Positions 1 to 8,323 of a stretch of 64,000 nt of DNA are shown piece after piece. This DNA is from Kumtagia sp963839725 (GTDB taxonomy: Bacteria; Pseudomonadota; Alphaproteobacteria; Rhizobiales; Rhizobiaceae). Numbering within the stretch: position 1 is the first letter of the stretch; each line of letters starts with the position of its first letter. The stretch lies in contig CAWIWT010000022.1 of the NCBI GenBank assembly GCA_963839725.1, positions 124,001 through 188,000 on the forward strand. Direction: 5' to 3'. A model generated the notes under the pieces. The model made no database searches and had not been told where the DNA came from. It was given only the letters and a program-made list of their open reading frames with translations. The translations under genes were made by a program, and so were the position numbers.

Positions 1-42
1 ATGGGCAAGGGTCCCAAGGCGATCAACCTTCGCGCGGCCTGA
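1..42 (+). CDS. Cold-shock protein, 3' end only
   Basis: The window opens inside a cold-shock-domain gene. The 13 codons before the TGA at 40-42 read GKGPKAINLRAA after an internal Met. This matches the C-terminal end of the complete cold-shock protein at 538-750 (GKGPKAVNLTIG). Such proteins bind single-stranded RNA/DNA and act as RNA chaperones. The start and most of the domain lie upstream of the window, so nothing more can be said. With the next gene it forms a tandem pair of cold-shock genes on the same strand. Confidence 0.75.
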   Translation: MGKGPKAINLRAA

Positions 43-71
43 GGCCAAACAGGCAATTCAGACAGGTTTTG

Positions 72-104
72 GACAGCGGCGACGCAGCGGCGTCGACCGC
101 TGTC
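72..104 (+). terminator. Strong hairpin after the first cold-shock gene
   Basis: An 8-bp stem (GACAGCGG with CCGCTGTC) is continued by a 6-bp stem (CGACGC with GCGTCG) around a 4-base loop, with one bulged A. It lies 30 bases after the stop codon. It is followed by an A-rich rather than a T-rich stretch, so intrinsic termination is possible but not proven. Confidence 0.4.
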
Positions 105-537
105 GCTAAAATTTGCGGGCGAAACTCATAGGCTTTTTCGGCTGTCGCTGACAATTCAGTATTGATTCGTGGACGTACACCATCGAGGTGTCGTCTATAT
201 TGCATAGCTACGAAGTATTATTTCCAGAAGCCGACCAATTTAAAAGATTCGTCGTTTTTTGCCTATTTCTCCCACCCATAAATAAAACTTTCGCTTGCTG
301 TATTGAGAAAAATAAGGAAATAATTTGCGTCTTGGGCACCTGTAGGCCCGGAGATGAGAATGGCATGCCGCAGCGCTCGCGAAGGGCACACCGGCGAGCG
401 CGTCAAGCAAAACAAGAGGGCACTGGCCAGGGCCCCCAACGCGACTGACCAGTATCTTCTCCCCCAACAGGTGGCCGGGGGTCGCGCGGGCGGAGTCTCG
501 CCGGCTTCAAGCTGATGGGGTTACTAAGGAGTTCCAC
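105..537 (+). other. Intergenic leader of the cold-shock gene
   Basis: No credible gene is seen. The stretch 200-330 is clearly more AT-rich than its surroundings and probably holds the promoter. The remainder would form a long 5' leader, as is common for cold-shock mRNAs. The small open frames here lack ribosome sites and family resemblance. Confidence 0.4.
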
Positions 538-750
538 ATGCCGCAGCACGGCACCGTTAAGTTCTTCAACCACGCGAAGGGATTCGGCTTTATCACGCCG
601 GATGATGGAGCGAAGGATGTCTTCGTTCACATTTCCGCAGTGCAGGCCTCGGGTCTGCCTGGACTGGAGGATGGCCAGAAGGTCAGCTTCGAGACCGAGC
701 CGGACAAGCGCGGGAAAGGACCGAAGGCGGTCAATCTAACGATCGGCTGA
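538..750 (+). CDS. Cold-shock protein (CspA family)
   Basis: A 70-residue single cold-shock domain. It has both nucleic-acid-binding motifs of the OB fold: KGFGFI at residues 14-19 and VFVHI at 28-32. Cold-shock proteins bind single-stranded RNA and DNA and melt mRNA structure. The ATG has a well-placed AAGGAG about 6 bases upstream. The preceding gene (ending at 42) encodes a second member. Which csp paralogue this is, and whether cold induces it, cannot be read from the sequence. Confidence 0.93.
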   Translation: MPQHGTVKFFNHAKGFGFITPDDGAKDVFVHISAVQASGLPGLEDGQKVSFETEPDKRGKGPKAVNLTIG

Positions 751-834
751 ATAGGCTGGTCGCGTCCGATGCATTTTTCGTAACGTTTCGTGCTCGGCGC
801 CGCCGCCCTTTTGCGGCGGGTACAACAACTGCTG

Positions 835-866
835 AAGCCGCCGAGAAATGAATATTCCGGCGGCTT
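835..866 (+). terminator. Hairpin downstream of the cold-shock gene
   Basis: AAGCCGCCG (835-843) pairs with CGGCGGCTT (858-866). An upstream GC-rich palindrome (CCGCC...GGCGG) lies around 800-820. Either could end the cold-shock transcript, but there is no long T run. The remainder of 751-1241 shows no gene that can be supported. Confidence 0.35.
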
Positions 867-1241
867 TGGGGTTGGTATTGCAGGTTTCCGACTGAAATTC
901 ATTTGGGGCTCTAAATTTAGCCAGCTTACAGCGCCGCGCTTCCTTTCGGACGCGCAAAGGACGCTGTATTTTTTTTGAAACTGCGCATCGTGCTTTCCGA
1001 AAATCGATTCCGATTTCGGGCCGATGCGGCAGACCATGTCGTTCCAACAACCCTTCGCTCACGGCGCTGTGCTGCCGCCGAAAATCCTGAAGCCGTGCCG
1101 GGAACAACGCTGCATTGAAGTGTACTGGCCTCTCATAATCCCCTTCTTTTGCGTTCAGACTGCGTTCATGCGAATGCCGCTAGAACGGCAGCCAAATGCG
1201 GACGCTTCGGGGTTGCCGCTGGAATGTTGAAGGAGAAGTTC

Positions 1242-1697
1242 ATGAACCGCTTGCTGAAATCTGCCGTGCTTGGCCTCGCCGTTGCGGCGACGACACTTTC
1301 GGCCCTCCCGTCCGCTGAAGCTGGCGACCGCTGGCGCCGGCATCATGGAAACTACGGCGGTAACTATCATGGCAACTATTATCGTCATCATGGGAACAAC
1401 GGCGATCTTGTCGCGGCGGGTGTTCTTGGCCTCGCCGTCGGTGCTCTGGTTGCCGGTGTTGCAACGGCGCCCCAGCGCGAATATTACGAGCCCGTTCCGG
1501 TCTACCGCGATGTGCCGCCGCGTGCGTATCGCCGCGCCTATGTCCAGGAGCCTAGGGTTATGTACGCTGAAGGTGCGCTCGAACCGTGGTCGCCGGAGTG
1601 GTACGACTATTGCCAGGACCGTTACCGTTCGTTCAACGCGCGAACCGGCACCTACACCGGCTATGACGGCGTAAGGCGCTTCTGCCAGGCGAACTAA
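1242..1697 (+). CDS. BA14K family protein
   Basis: A 151-residue secreted protein. An N-terminal signal peptide (basic MNRLLK, then a hydrophobic stretch ending near SAEA) is followed by a His/Asn/Gly/Tyr-rich segment and a second hydrophobic stretch. The C-terminal block of W, YC, RYRSF, TYTGYDG and FC is typical of the BA14K family, named for a Brucella immunoreactive 14-kDa protein with lectin-like activity. The start at 1242 is chosen over upstream ATGs because GGAGAAGTTC precedes it and it gives a clean signal peptide. The gene stands alone and ends in a strong terminator. Confidence 0.85.
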   Translation: MNRLLKSAVLGLAVAATTLSALPSAEAGDRWRRHHGNYGGNYHGNYYRHHGNNGDLVAAGVLGLAVGALVAGVATAPQREYYEPVPVYRDVPPRAYRRAYVQEPRVMYAEGALEPWSPEWYDYCQDRYRSFNARTGTYTGYDGVRRFCQAN

Positions 1698-1716
1698 GCA
1701 AGCCACCAAGAATTGA

Positions 1717-1747
1717 ACGGCGCTGCCGATGCAGCGCCGTTTTTGTT
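1717..1747 (+). terminator. Rho-independent terminator of the BA14K gene
   Basis: A perfect 10-bp stem ACGGCGCTGC / GCAGCGCCGT with loop CGAT (1717-1740) is followed directly by TTTTGTT. It begins 20 bases after the stop codon. Confidence 0.9.
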
Positions 1748-1770
1748 ATCCAAAAGCGTTTCGAGGAAAA

Positions 1771-1826
1771 GTGCTTAGCGGTTTTCCGGTTCGGAAACCC
1801 GACCAATGAGGAACCGCTCTAAGCAC
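1771..1826. repeat. Intergenic inverted repeat
   Basis: GTGCTTAG-CGGTT (1771-1783) is repeated inverted as AACCGCTCTAAGCAC (1812-1826), with two extra bases in the second arm. An inner TTCCG-GTT-CGGAA hairpin sits between them. It resembles the short palindromic repeats dispersed in rhizobial intergenic regions. Copy number cannot be judged from this window. Confidence 0.45.
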
Positions 1827-1884
1827 TGCCGAAGCTTGCTCGCGAGAATGTCGCGATCAGGGCCATCGCGTTGTTGGCGACGGC

Positions 1885-2526
1885 TCAAACCAAAAACGGA
1901 TTTCCGCGCCGTTCGTCGCCAAAGCGGCTGCCGGGGCCGTGACCGCAAATGAAGCCTACATCGTCACCCAGCGGCAGTAGTTTTTCCTTGATCGATGCAA
2001 TCAGCGCCGCGTGATCGCCGCCGGGCAGATCCGTGCGGCCGACGGAGCCGCGAAACAGCACGTCGCCGACATGTGCGAATCTGGCGTCGCGGTTGAAGAA
2101 CACAACGTGGCCCGGCGCATGGCCGGGGCAATGCAGCACCTCGAACTCATGCGCGCCAAACGACACTTTGTCGCCCTCGTTCAGAAAGCGGTCGGGCACG
2201 CAGTTGCGCACCGCGCCGGCCACGCCGAAGCGCTGCGCCTGCTTTTCCAAATTCTCCAGCAATGAGCGATCGGCCTCGTGTGGGCCGATAATGTCGAGCC
2301 CCAGCGCGTCCTTAAGATCCATGGCGCCACCGGCATGATCGATGTGACCGTGGGTGATCCAGATTTGCTTGATATTCAGTCCGTTGTCGCGGATCGCCGC
2401 AACAATGCGGTCAACGTCGCCGCCTGGATCGACGACCACGCCTTCCTTCGTCTCCTCGTCGAAGAGAACCGTACAGTTCTGTTCGAACGGCGTAACCGGG
2501 ATGATCCCCGCGTTCAGCTTTCCCAT
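1885..2526 (-). CDS. MBL-fold hydrolase, glyoxalase II-like
   Basis: A 213-residue metallo-beta-lactamase-fold enzyme. The metal motif THGHIDHAGG places H59, H61, D63 and H64. Further ligands lie in CPGHAPGHV and HVGD, and a terminal GHGPGSRFGDE block is typical of YcbL/glyoxalase-II-like hydrolases that cleave thioesters such as S-lactoylglutathione. It is shorter than classical GloB (about 255) and lacks its glutathione-binding C-terminal domain, so the substrate is open. It is cytoplasmic, with no signal peptide. It is monocistronic between the BA14K gene (convergent) and a small membrane-protein gene. Confidence 0.85.
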   Translation of the reverse strand: MGKLNAGIIPVTPFEQNCTVLFDEETKEGVVVDPGGDVDRIVAAIRDNGLNIKQIWITHGHIDHAGGAMDLKDALGLDIIGPHEADRSLLENLEKQAQRFGVAGAVRNCVPDRFLNEGDKVSFGAHEFEVLHCPGHAPGHVVFFNRDARFAHVGDVLFRGSVGRTDLPGGDHAALIASIKEKLLPLGDDVGFICGHGPGSRFGDERRGNPFLV

Positions 2527-2710
2527 CTGAAGCTCCGCATCGGAATCGATTCGGCCGCAGCAAGCTCAAACCCGGATTTCGATCCTTCAAACAAAACAAC
2601 TACCTCTGCCGTCCAGCGGCAGATTTCCTTTGCGGCTTGGTGGACGGCAGCAAGTCGGCCCGACCACAAAAGTTCCGAAACCGCTTCTGCAGCTCGAAGC
2701 GGCTTGGAAC

Positions 2711-2995
2711 TCAGGCTTTGTTCATCGACTTCATGACCATGCCAACGATCGCGGTCAGGATGCCGCCACCGGCCAAGCCGCCGATACCGTCGCCCAGCAC
2801 ACCGGAAAGTGCGCCCTGAACGTTCGGGTCGGTCAGAACATTGGTCAGAATCTGGCCGCCGGCTACGCCGCCGATTACGCCGGATATGACCTTGGTCACC
2901 GTGCTCATGGCGGCGTTTTTCAGTGCGGCGCTGACCCCCATGCCGCCGATTGCGCCAGTCACTGCCTGGATGATGATTGGAAGAAGCGCTTCCAT
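2711..2995 (-). CDS. Small glycine-rich hydrophobic protein, unknown
   Basis: A 94-residue protein starting MEALLPIIIQAV, very rich in Gly, Ala, Val and Ile, with repeated GG motifs (GAIGGMG, GVIGGVAGG, GDGIGGLAGGG). It looks membrane-inserting, or may form glycine-zipper helices. I do not recognise the family. The start at 2995 is preferred over the upstream one because GAGGGA lies before it and the upstream extension is compositionally unlike the rest. It lies alone between ilvE and the MBL hydrolase on the same strand. Confidence 0.6.
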   Translation of the reverse strand: MEALLPIIIQAVTGAIGGMGVSAALKNAAMSTVTKVISGVIGGVAGGQILTNVLTDPNVQGALSGVLGDGIGGLAGGGILTAIVGMVMKSMNKA

Positions 2996-3152
2996 GTCTC
3001 TAGGTCCCTCACTAACACCGGCACGTTGCCGGCACGCAAAGACAGACTCTGATTTGCCCCCTCCAGTCAACTTATCAGTTAACGAGCTGGTAAAGTTGGT
3101 GCCGCCATCCACTGAAATCGTTGAAGATTCCCGCTGGAGCAGCGGTTCTGTG

Positions 3153-4046
3153 TTACTCGGCGGCGATTGCGTGGCTGGGCTTCACGGCCGCCGAGTAGTC
3201 GTTCATCAGCGTCCTGACGATCTCGCCAACCTCGAACCTGTATGATCCGATCTCCGAAACCGGCGTCACTTCGGCGGCGGTACCGGTGAGAAAGCACTGC
3301 TCGAAACCCGCCAACTCCTGTTCCGTGATGATCCGCTCGTTGACCTCGATGCCGCGCCGGCGCGCCAGCTCGATGACCGTCTGGCGGGTGATGCCATTCA
3401 GGAAGCAGTCGGCAAGCGGCGTGTGGATCTTGCCGTCCTTGACGAAGAAGATGTTGGCACCGGTGGCCTCCGCGACATAGCCACGCCAGTCGAACATCAT
3501 GGCATCGGAATAGCCCTTGCCTTCCGCTGCGTGCTTCGACAGCGTGCAGATCATGTAAAGGCCAGCAGCTTTTGCGCGCGCCGGCGCGGTGCGCGGGTCC
3601 GGGCGGCGGTACTCGGCGATGTCGAGGCGAATACCCTTCAGCTTCTGTGCCGGATCGAAATAGCTCGGCCACTGCCAGATCGCGATTGCGCAATTGATCT
3701 TGTTGCTCTGGGCGGAAACGCCCATCTGTTCGCTGCCACGCCAGGCGATCGGCCGGACGTAGGCGTCTCTGAAACCTTGTTTCTTCAAGAGCTGGCGACA
3801 AGCCTCGTCGATCTCGGCGACAGACCATGGGATGGTGAAGCCAAGAATGCGGGCGGATTCGTGCAGGCGCTCGGTATGCTCAGTCAGCTTGAAAATTTCG
3901 CCGTCATAGGCGCGCTCGCCCTCGAACACCGCGCTAGCATAGTGCAGCCCATGTGTAAGTACGTGAATCTTTGCGTCAGCCCATTTGACGAACTCACCAT
4001 TCATCCAGATAAAGCCGTCAAGCTGGTCGAAAGGAACGGATGCCAT
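3153..4046 (-). CDS. ilvE: Branched-chain amino acid aminotransferase
   Basis: A 297-residue fold-type IV PLP aminotransferase. It transfers the amino group between glutamate and the 2-oxo acids of valine, leucine and isoleucine, as last biosynthetic or first degradative step. The Schiff-base lysine is K159 in ARAKAAGLYM. E193 in VAEATGANIFFV and the substrate loop FLTGTAAEV follow family expectations, as does the length. The ATG has GGGAGG 6 bases upstream. It diverges from petP with a 225-base shared intergenic region. PetP or PetR could act there, but no operator was recognised. Confidence 0.93.
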   Translation of the reverse strand: MASVPFDQLDGFIWMNGEFVKWADAKIHVLTHGLHYASAVFEGERAYDGEIFKLTEHTERLHESARILGFTIPWSVAEIDEACRQLLKKQGFRDAYVRPIAWRGSEQMGVSAQSNKINCAIAIWQWPSYFDPAQKLKGIRLDIAEYRRPDPRTAPARAKAAGLYMICTLSKHAAEGKGYSDAMMFDWRGYVAEATGANIFFVKDGKIHTPLADCFLNGITRQTVIELARRRGIEVNERIITEQELAGFEQCFLTGTAAEVTPVSEIGSYRFEVGEIVRTLMNDYSAAVKPSHAIAAE

Positions 4047-4113
4047 TTGCGCCTCCCTGGGCCGAAGCCCTTTTGTTTTTGCGGGGCGGCTGTCGCGCCG
4101 TCCTTATGCCGTC

Positions 4114-4145
4114 TTTATAGAGACTAGGGCTGTGCGAACCTCAAG
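4114..4145 (-). promoter_or_regulatory. Putative sigma-70 promoter of ilvE
   Basis: Reading the minus strand, CTTGAGG (plus 4139-4145) is followed 18 bases later by CTATAA (plus 4115-4120). This is close to the alphaproteobacterial CTTGAC / CTATAT pattern. It lies about 70 bases upstream of the ilvE ATG. Confidence 0.5.
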
Positions 4146-4271
4146 GCAAACTCAGGAAAGATCGGGAAATCCCACACAATCTTTCCTTTTCGTTCGCAAT
4201 CGTCCGAAAAGCTTGGCAAAAATTACCAATGGCGATAAAATAAGTCAATAACGCTGACATAAATTTTCTTG

Positions 4272-4823
4272 ATGATCAGGACCAGTATGGCAGATCGAGC
4301 AGTGACGACCGCCTCGAAACCGATCCGGACCCCGCTCAGTCGGGAGGACGGTATAGATCTGTCCATCATCGAGCTGTTTTTCTTCGCCTATAGGGATTTC
4401 ACCTCCGACCCCGACCAGATCCTGGAAACCTACGGCTTTGGCAGGGCGCATCATCGGGTCCTGCATTTTGTCAACCGTAAGCCTGGACTGACCGTGGCGG
4501 AGCTGCTGGACGTACTGCAGATCACCAAGCAGAGCCTTGCGCGCGTGCTGAAGCAGCTGATCGACACCGGCCATATTCTGCAGGTGCCCGGACCACGCGA
4601 CCGCCGCCAGCGCGAAATCTATCCGACACCGAAGGGACGCCAGCTCGCGCTCGACCTGGCTCGGCCACAGTCGCGCCGCATCGACGCCGCATTGAAGGCG
4701 ATCAGGAGTGAGGATCGCAACGCCGTCGAGGAGTTTCTCAAGGCCATGGTGAACACCGAGCTCAGGCCGCAGATCGACCTGCTTGGCAACGGGCATATAG
4801 CAGACACGGGCGAGGAGGGTTAA
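4272..4823 (+). CDS. petP: MarR-family regulator PetP
   Basis: A 183-residue winged-helix regulator. The central part (LTVAELLDVLQITKQSLARV, then GP.DRRQREIYPT.KGR) is the MarR DNA-binding domain with its wing. Directly followed by a PetR-type response regulator, it matches the petP-petR pair first described in Rhodobacter capsulatus, where petR is needed for cytochrome bc1 expression. The stop lies three bases before petR. The ATG at 4272 is used; a TTG directly before and an ATG at 4287 are alternatives. Ligand and targets here are inference. Confidence 0.8.
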   Translation: MIRTSMADRAVTTASKPIRTPLSREDGIDLSIIELFFFAYRDFTSDPDQILETYGFGRAHHRVLHFVNRKPGLTVAELLDVLQITKQSLARVLKQLIDTGHILQVPGPRDRRQREIYPTPKGRQLALDLARPQSRRIDAALKAIRSEDRNAVEEFLKAMVNTELRPQIDLLGNGHIADTGEEG

Positions 4824-4826
4824 GAA

Positions 4827-5531
4827 ATGCCGGATACCAGCAACCCGCCGGACGACGACGCCCCCCATATCTTGGTCGTCGATGACGACACGCGCATCCG
4901 CAACCTGCTGAAGCAGTTCCTAACCGAGAACGGCTTCCGCATTACTGTTGCCGGTAATGCCGACGAAGCAAGGCGGCAGCTCGCCGGCCTCGATTTCGAC
5001 CTGCTTATCCTCGACGTGATGATGCCGGGCGAATCAGGTGTCGAGCTGACCAAGGCGCTCAGGGCACTGAAGACCGTGCCTATCCTGATGCTGACCGCGC
5101 TGTCGGAAACCGACAGCCGTATCGCCGGGCTTGAAGCCGGCGCCGACGACTATCTGCCGAAGCCTTTCGATCCGCGCGAACTCATCCTGCGCATCAACAA
5201 CATCCTGCGTCGAGGCGGCCCGGCGACGACGCCCAAGGTCGAGCAACTGGTTTTCGGCCCATACACCTTCCAGATCGCGCGCCGCGAGCTGAAGAAGGGT
5301 GGCGAGCCGTTGAAGCTGACCGACCGCGAGCAGGAGATCCTGGCGATTTTCGCGGCGCGCGCCGGCGAGACGATTCCACGGCACGAGCTGGTGGCCGGCG
5401 AGTCCGACGTCAGCGAGCGCACCATCGACGTGCAGATCAACCGCCTGCGCCGCAAGATCGAGCGCGACCCTGCCAACCCGATCTGGCTGCAGACGGTGCG
5501 AGGCGTCGGCTACAGGCTAAGCGTCGAGTAG
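4827..5531 (+). CDS. petR: OmpR-family response regulator PetR
   Basis: A 234-residue two-domain response regulator. The receiver domain (residues 13-130) has the acidic pocket VVDDD, phosphoacceptor D63 (LILDVMMPG), T91 and K113 (YLPKPF). The C-terminal winged helix (about 140-232) has LTDREQEIL and the recognition segment RTIDVQINRLRRKIE, ending GVGYRL. It is translated right after petP with almost no gap. No sensor kinase gene is adjacent. In R. capsulatus PetR controls petABC. Here the bc1 operon lies about 40 kb away (45.2-48.0 kb), so regulation in trans is plausible but unproven. Confidence 0.88.
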   Translation: MPDTSNPPDDDAPHILVVDDDTRIRNLLKQFLTENGFRITVAGNADEARRQLAGLDFDLLILDVMMPGESGVELTKALRALKTVPILMLTALSETDSRIAGLEAGADDYLPKPFDPRELILRINNILRRGGPATTPKVEQLVFGPYTFQIARRELKKGGEPLKLTDREQEILAIFAARAGETIPRHELVAGESDVSERTIDVQINRLRRKIERDPANPIWLQTVRGVGYRLSVE

Positions 5532-5535
5532 CGCC

Positions 5536-6864
5536 CTACCCCACGAGCACTGCCCCGACGAGCGCGGCAAACGCCAGCACGATGATCATGTTGGCCTTGA
5601 ACCGCAGCAACGCGATTGCTGCTGCGAGCGCGATGCCGCACGCAGCCCAATCGAACGTTGACACGTCCGGAACCGGCAGCACAAGCGCGCCGAAAGCGGC
5701 TTCACCTACCTTGCCGAACAGCACATGCAGGCCGAACCAGACAGCGAGGTTCGCGATAATGCCGACAACAGCCGCAGTGACCGCAGCGAGCGCCCCGGCG
5801 AGCCAACGGATGGAGCGGATGGTCTCGACATAGGGTGCGCCGACGAATATCCACAGGAAGCAGGGAACGAAGGTAAACCACAAGGTTACCGCAGCCCCTG
5901 CCAGCCCCCCAAGCAGCGGATCGAACCCGGAGAGGCGCGCGCCACCGAGGAAGCCAACATAGACCAGTACGAGAATCAGCGGCCCGGGGGTCGTTTCAGC
6001 AAGCCCAAGCCCGGTCAGCATCTCGTCCGATTTCAGCCAGCCGTAAAGCTCCACCGCCTGCTGGGCGACATAGGCAAGGACCGCATAGGCGCCGCCGAAG
6101 GTCACGGTCGCCATTTTCGAAAAGAATACGGCTTCGGCGACCAGCACATGCTCCCGGCCAAAGGTTGCGATCAGAACCAGCAAGGGGGCGAACCAGATTG
6201 CCAGCCACATAGCCAGTGAGCCAAAGAACCGGGAAGCGCGCGGCTTCGCCCATGCGGGCATAATGATCGGCGCTTCGGCCTCGTGATCCGCAAAGCCAGG
6301 ATTGGAGACGCCAAAGCGGGTCCACAACGCGCCGAATATCGCAGCGGCCACCACGATCAGGGGAAACGGCAGCTTCAGTAAAGCGATGGCCACAAACGCG
6401 GCGATCGCCAGTCCGATGTCGACGCGGCTCTTCAGCGCTCGCCGCGCCACTTTGATCAGCGCTTCCAGCACTACCGCCAGAACTGCCGCCTTCAACCCGA
6501 ACAGCAGGCCCTGCACGACAGGTACATGGCCGTAGTAAAAATAGATCGTCGACAGCGCGGTGATAACCAAAGTGCCCGGCAGCAGGAACAGAATCCCGGC
6601 AATCAGCCCACCGCGCACGCCATGGATCAGCCACCCGGAATAGGTGGCGAGTTGCATGGCTTCCGGCCCCGGCAGCAGCATGCAGTAGTTCAACGCATGC
6701 AGGAAGCGTTTCTCGTCCAGCCACTGTTTTTCATCGACCAGCACCCGGTGCATCAGTGCGATCTGCCCGGCAGGGCCGCCGAACGACAACAGTCCTATCT
6801 TGCCAAAAACGCGCGTCGCCTCGCCAAGCGAAGCCGCTGGCGGGTGGGAAACAGCCTGGTCCAT
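5536..6864 (-). CDS. chrA: Chromate transporter ChrA
   Basis: A 442-residue polytopic membrane protein of the CHR family, long-chain type, with two homologous halves. The first half begins near FGKIGLLSFGGPAG (about residue 20-33) and contains LLPGPEAMQLATY. The second repeats with VTFGGAYAVLAYV and LAETTPGPLILVLVYVGF. ChrA exports chromate using the proton motive force. Its ATG directly abuts the stop of the rhodanese-ChrB gene, so the two are co-transcribed. It is convergent with petR, with only four bases between the stops. Confidence 0.92.
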   Translation of the reverse strand: MDQAVSHPPAASLGEATRVFGKIGLLSFGGPAGQIALMHRVLVDEKQWLDEKRFLHALNYCMLLPGPEAMQLATYSGWLIHGVRGGLIAGILFLLPGTLVITALSTIYFYYGHVPVVQGLLFGLKAAVLAVVLEALIKVARRALKSRVDIGLAIAAFVAIALLKLPFPLIVVAAAIFGALWTRFGVSNPGFADHEAEAPIIMPAWAKPRASRFFGSLAMWLAIWFAPLLVLIATFGREHVLVAEAVFFSKMATVTFGGAYAVLAYVAQQAVELYGWLKSDEMLTGLGLAETTPGPLILVLVYVGFLGGARLSGFDPLLGGLAGAAVTLWFTFVPCFLWIFVGAPYVETIRSIRWLAGALAAVTAAVVGIIANLAVWFGLHVLFGKVGEAAFGALVLPVPDVSTFDWAACGIALAAAIALLRFKANMIIVLAFAALVGAVLVG

Positions 6865-7674
6865 CTAGGCCACCCTCGCCGGCCAGTTATGCATCTCACC
6901 GGCGGCGAAGCGGCACCAGCCATAGAGCGCGTCGTAGACCAGCATTCCCTGATCGAGCTGCCGCTGATCGTCGGGCTCGATCGCCGAAAGTCCAAGCGAA
7001 ATCGCCAACAGCCCAGCCGCCTGCGGTTCCAAATCCAGCCGCGCAGTGTCGGCTCCACGCACGATTCGCGCCAAGCGAGCAATCGCCGGATCGGTTATGC
7101 CGAACTCATGGATCATCGTGTCGAATGTGCACTCCTCACCCCGGTGCGAATAATGCACGCCCTCGACATCAAAGGGAATCCAGCCGGTTTCATTGGAAAT
7201 ATCAGTAACGAATTCCGGCGCAACGAAATGGACTGCAGCGAAGGGATCGACAAACCGGCGGATCAGCCATGGACACGCAATGCGGTCGATCTTCGGCCGT
7301 TCACGCGTCACCCAAGCGCTCGGTCTTGACAGGTCAGCGTCGACGCCCTGGATCTCCCGCGACACGCTAAGCCCGCCCGCCGCATTCCAGGCTTCCATGC
7401 CGCCCTCCAGCATCACGGCATCAGCGCCGAGCGACGCAAGCTTGGCAACAGCTATCTCGCTGACATTGTGGCCATGCGCACAGTAGACGATCAGCCTTTG
7501 CTCGGGCAGGTTCGGCAACCACTCATCGACTTCCATGTGGTCGCGCCATACAGCGCCTGGAATACGAATGGATGACGTGGAGAGCGCGCGCTGCCGACGC
7601 ACATCGATAAACAGCGGGCAGCCGCTCGTCCCAACGAGCGGAATAAGTTCTGATGCTGAGATACGTCGAGGCAT
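6865..7674 (-). CDS. Rhodanese - ChrB C-terminal domain fusion protein
   Basis: A 269-residue fusion. Residues 5-105 are a rhodanese domain with active-site loop YCAHGHNVSE (C65). Residues about 115-269 are the chromate-resistance domain of ChrB (SAWVTRERPKIDRIACPWLIRRFVD, then HRGEECTFDTMI). ChrB homologues sense chromate and regulate chrA; this form lacks the usual ChrB N-terminal region and has a rhodanese in its place. Start 7674 has GGAGG 7 bases upstream; the ATG at 7689 would place that site inside the gene. It is first in an operon with chrA. A sulfur-transfer or chromate-binding role is inference. Confidence 0.85.
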   Translation of the reverse strand: MPRRISASELIPLVGTSGCPLFIDVRRQRALSTSSIRIPGAVWRDHMEVDEWLPNLPEQRLIVYCAHGHNVSEIAVAKLASLGADAVMLEGGMEAWNAAGGLSVSREIQGVDADLSRPSAWVTRERPKIDRIACPWLIRRFVDPFAAVHFVAPEFVTDISNETGWIPFDVEGVHYSHRGEECTFDTMIHEFGITDPAIARLARIVRGADTARLDLEPQAAGLLAISLGLSAIEPDDQRQLDQGMLVYDALYGWCRFAAGEMHNWPARVA

Positions 7675-7780
7675 GGTTTTCCTCCGCATGGCCTGCGAAG
7701 GCGGAACTTGGGCCGGATCGCCTCACGGGGAGTCCACCATGCCCCCGAAACTCAGACTATAAACCCTATTCACCCGTCAT

Positions 7781-8086
7781 TCAACGCAAGACGCCGTCCA
7801 GCACCGGCAGGCTGACCAGTACTGCGATCGCGATCAGCACGTAGCAGATCCGGCGAAACATTTCGTCGTTGGCGAGGCCAAACATGTGCGAACCGACGAA
7901 TAGCCCGAGCCCATAGGCCGGGCCGGCGGGTAGCGCCAGCAGGAAGACATCGCGGACAAGCAGCCCGCCCGCCAGATAGGAGGCGACCGAAAACAGGCTG
8001 GCAGGATCGCGATCGAACATCGCGACTGGCTCGGGTCGCATGAATGGCACGAGCATCGCAGCGAGAAAGAAGAACTCGGCGAACAT
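7781..8086 (-). pseudogene. C-terminal remnant of a TauE/SafE permease
   Basis: About 100 residues with three hydrophobic segments (around FFLAAMLVPF, VRDVFLLALPAG and ICYVLIAIAVLV). The order LPAGPAYGLGLFVGSHMF...FRRICYVLIAIAVLV resembles the last helices of the TauE/SafE sulfite/organic-anion exporter family. Complete members have about 250 residues and no recognisable N-terminal half lies upstream, where the helicase gene begins on the other strand. The open frame continues much further only as antisense to the helicase. It could be translated from the ATG at 8086, but a truncated leftover is more likely. Confidence 0.55.
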
Positions 8087-8323
8087 CTCGACGAGGCGAT
8101 CGAGCAGCACGATCGCAACATCGAAACGTACCGGAACATTCTGGCTACCTGAGGGCACGATAAAGGCCGTCTTGGCGCCCCCGAACTCAGTACATATTTC
8201 ACTGAATGCCCGCGGCGGCTTGCCGGTTGCCCCGCCACGCTTTAGGAAGCGTCGCAAAATCCAACTGCGCGGCGGTTTGCTCGAAACGAGCCGTTTGTCC
8301 GCGCCGGCGACGAAAGCACTTCC

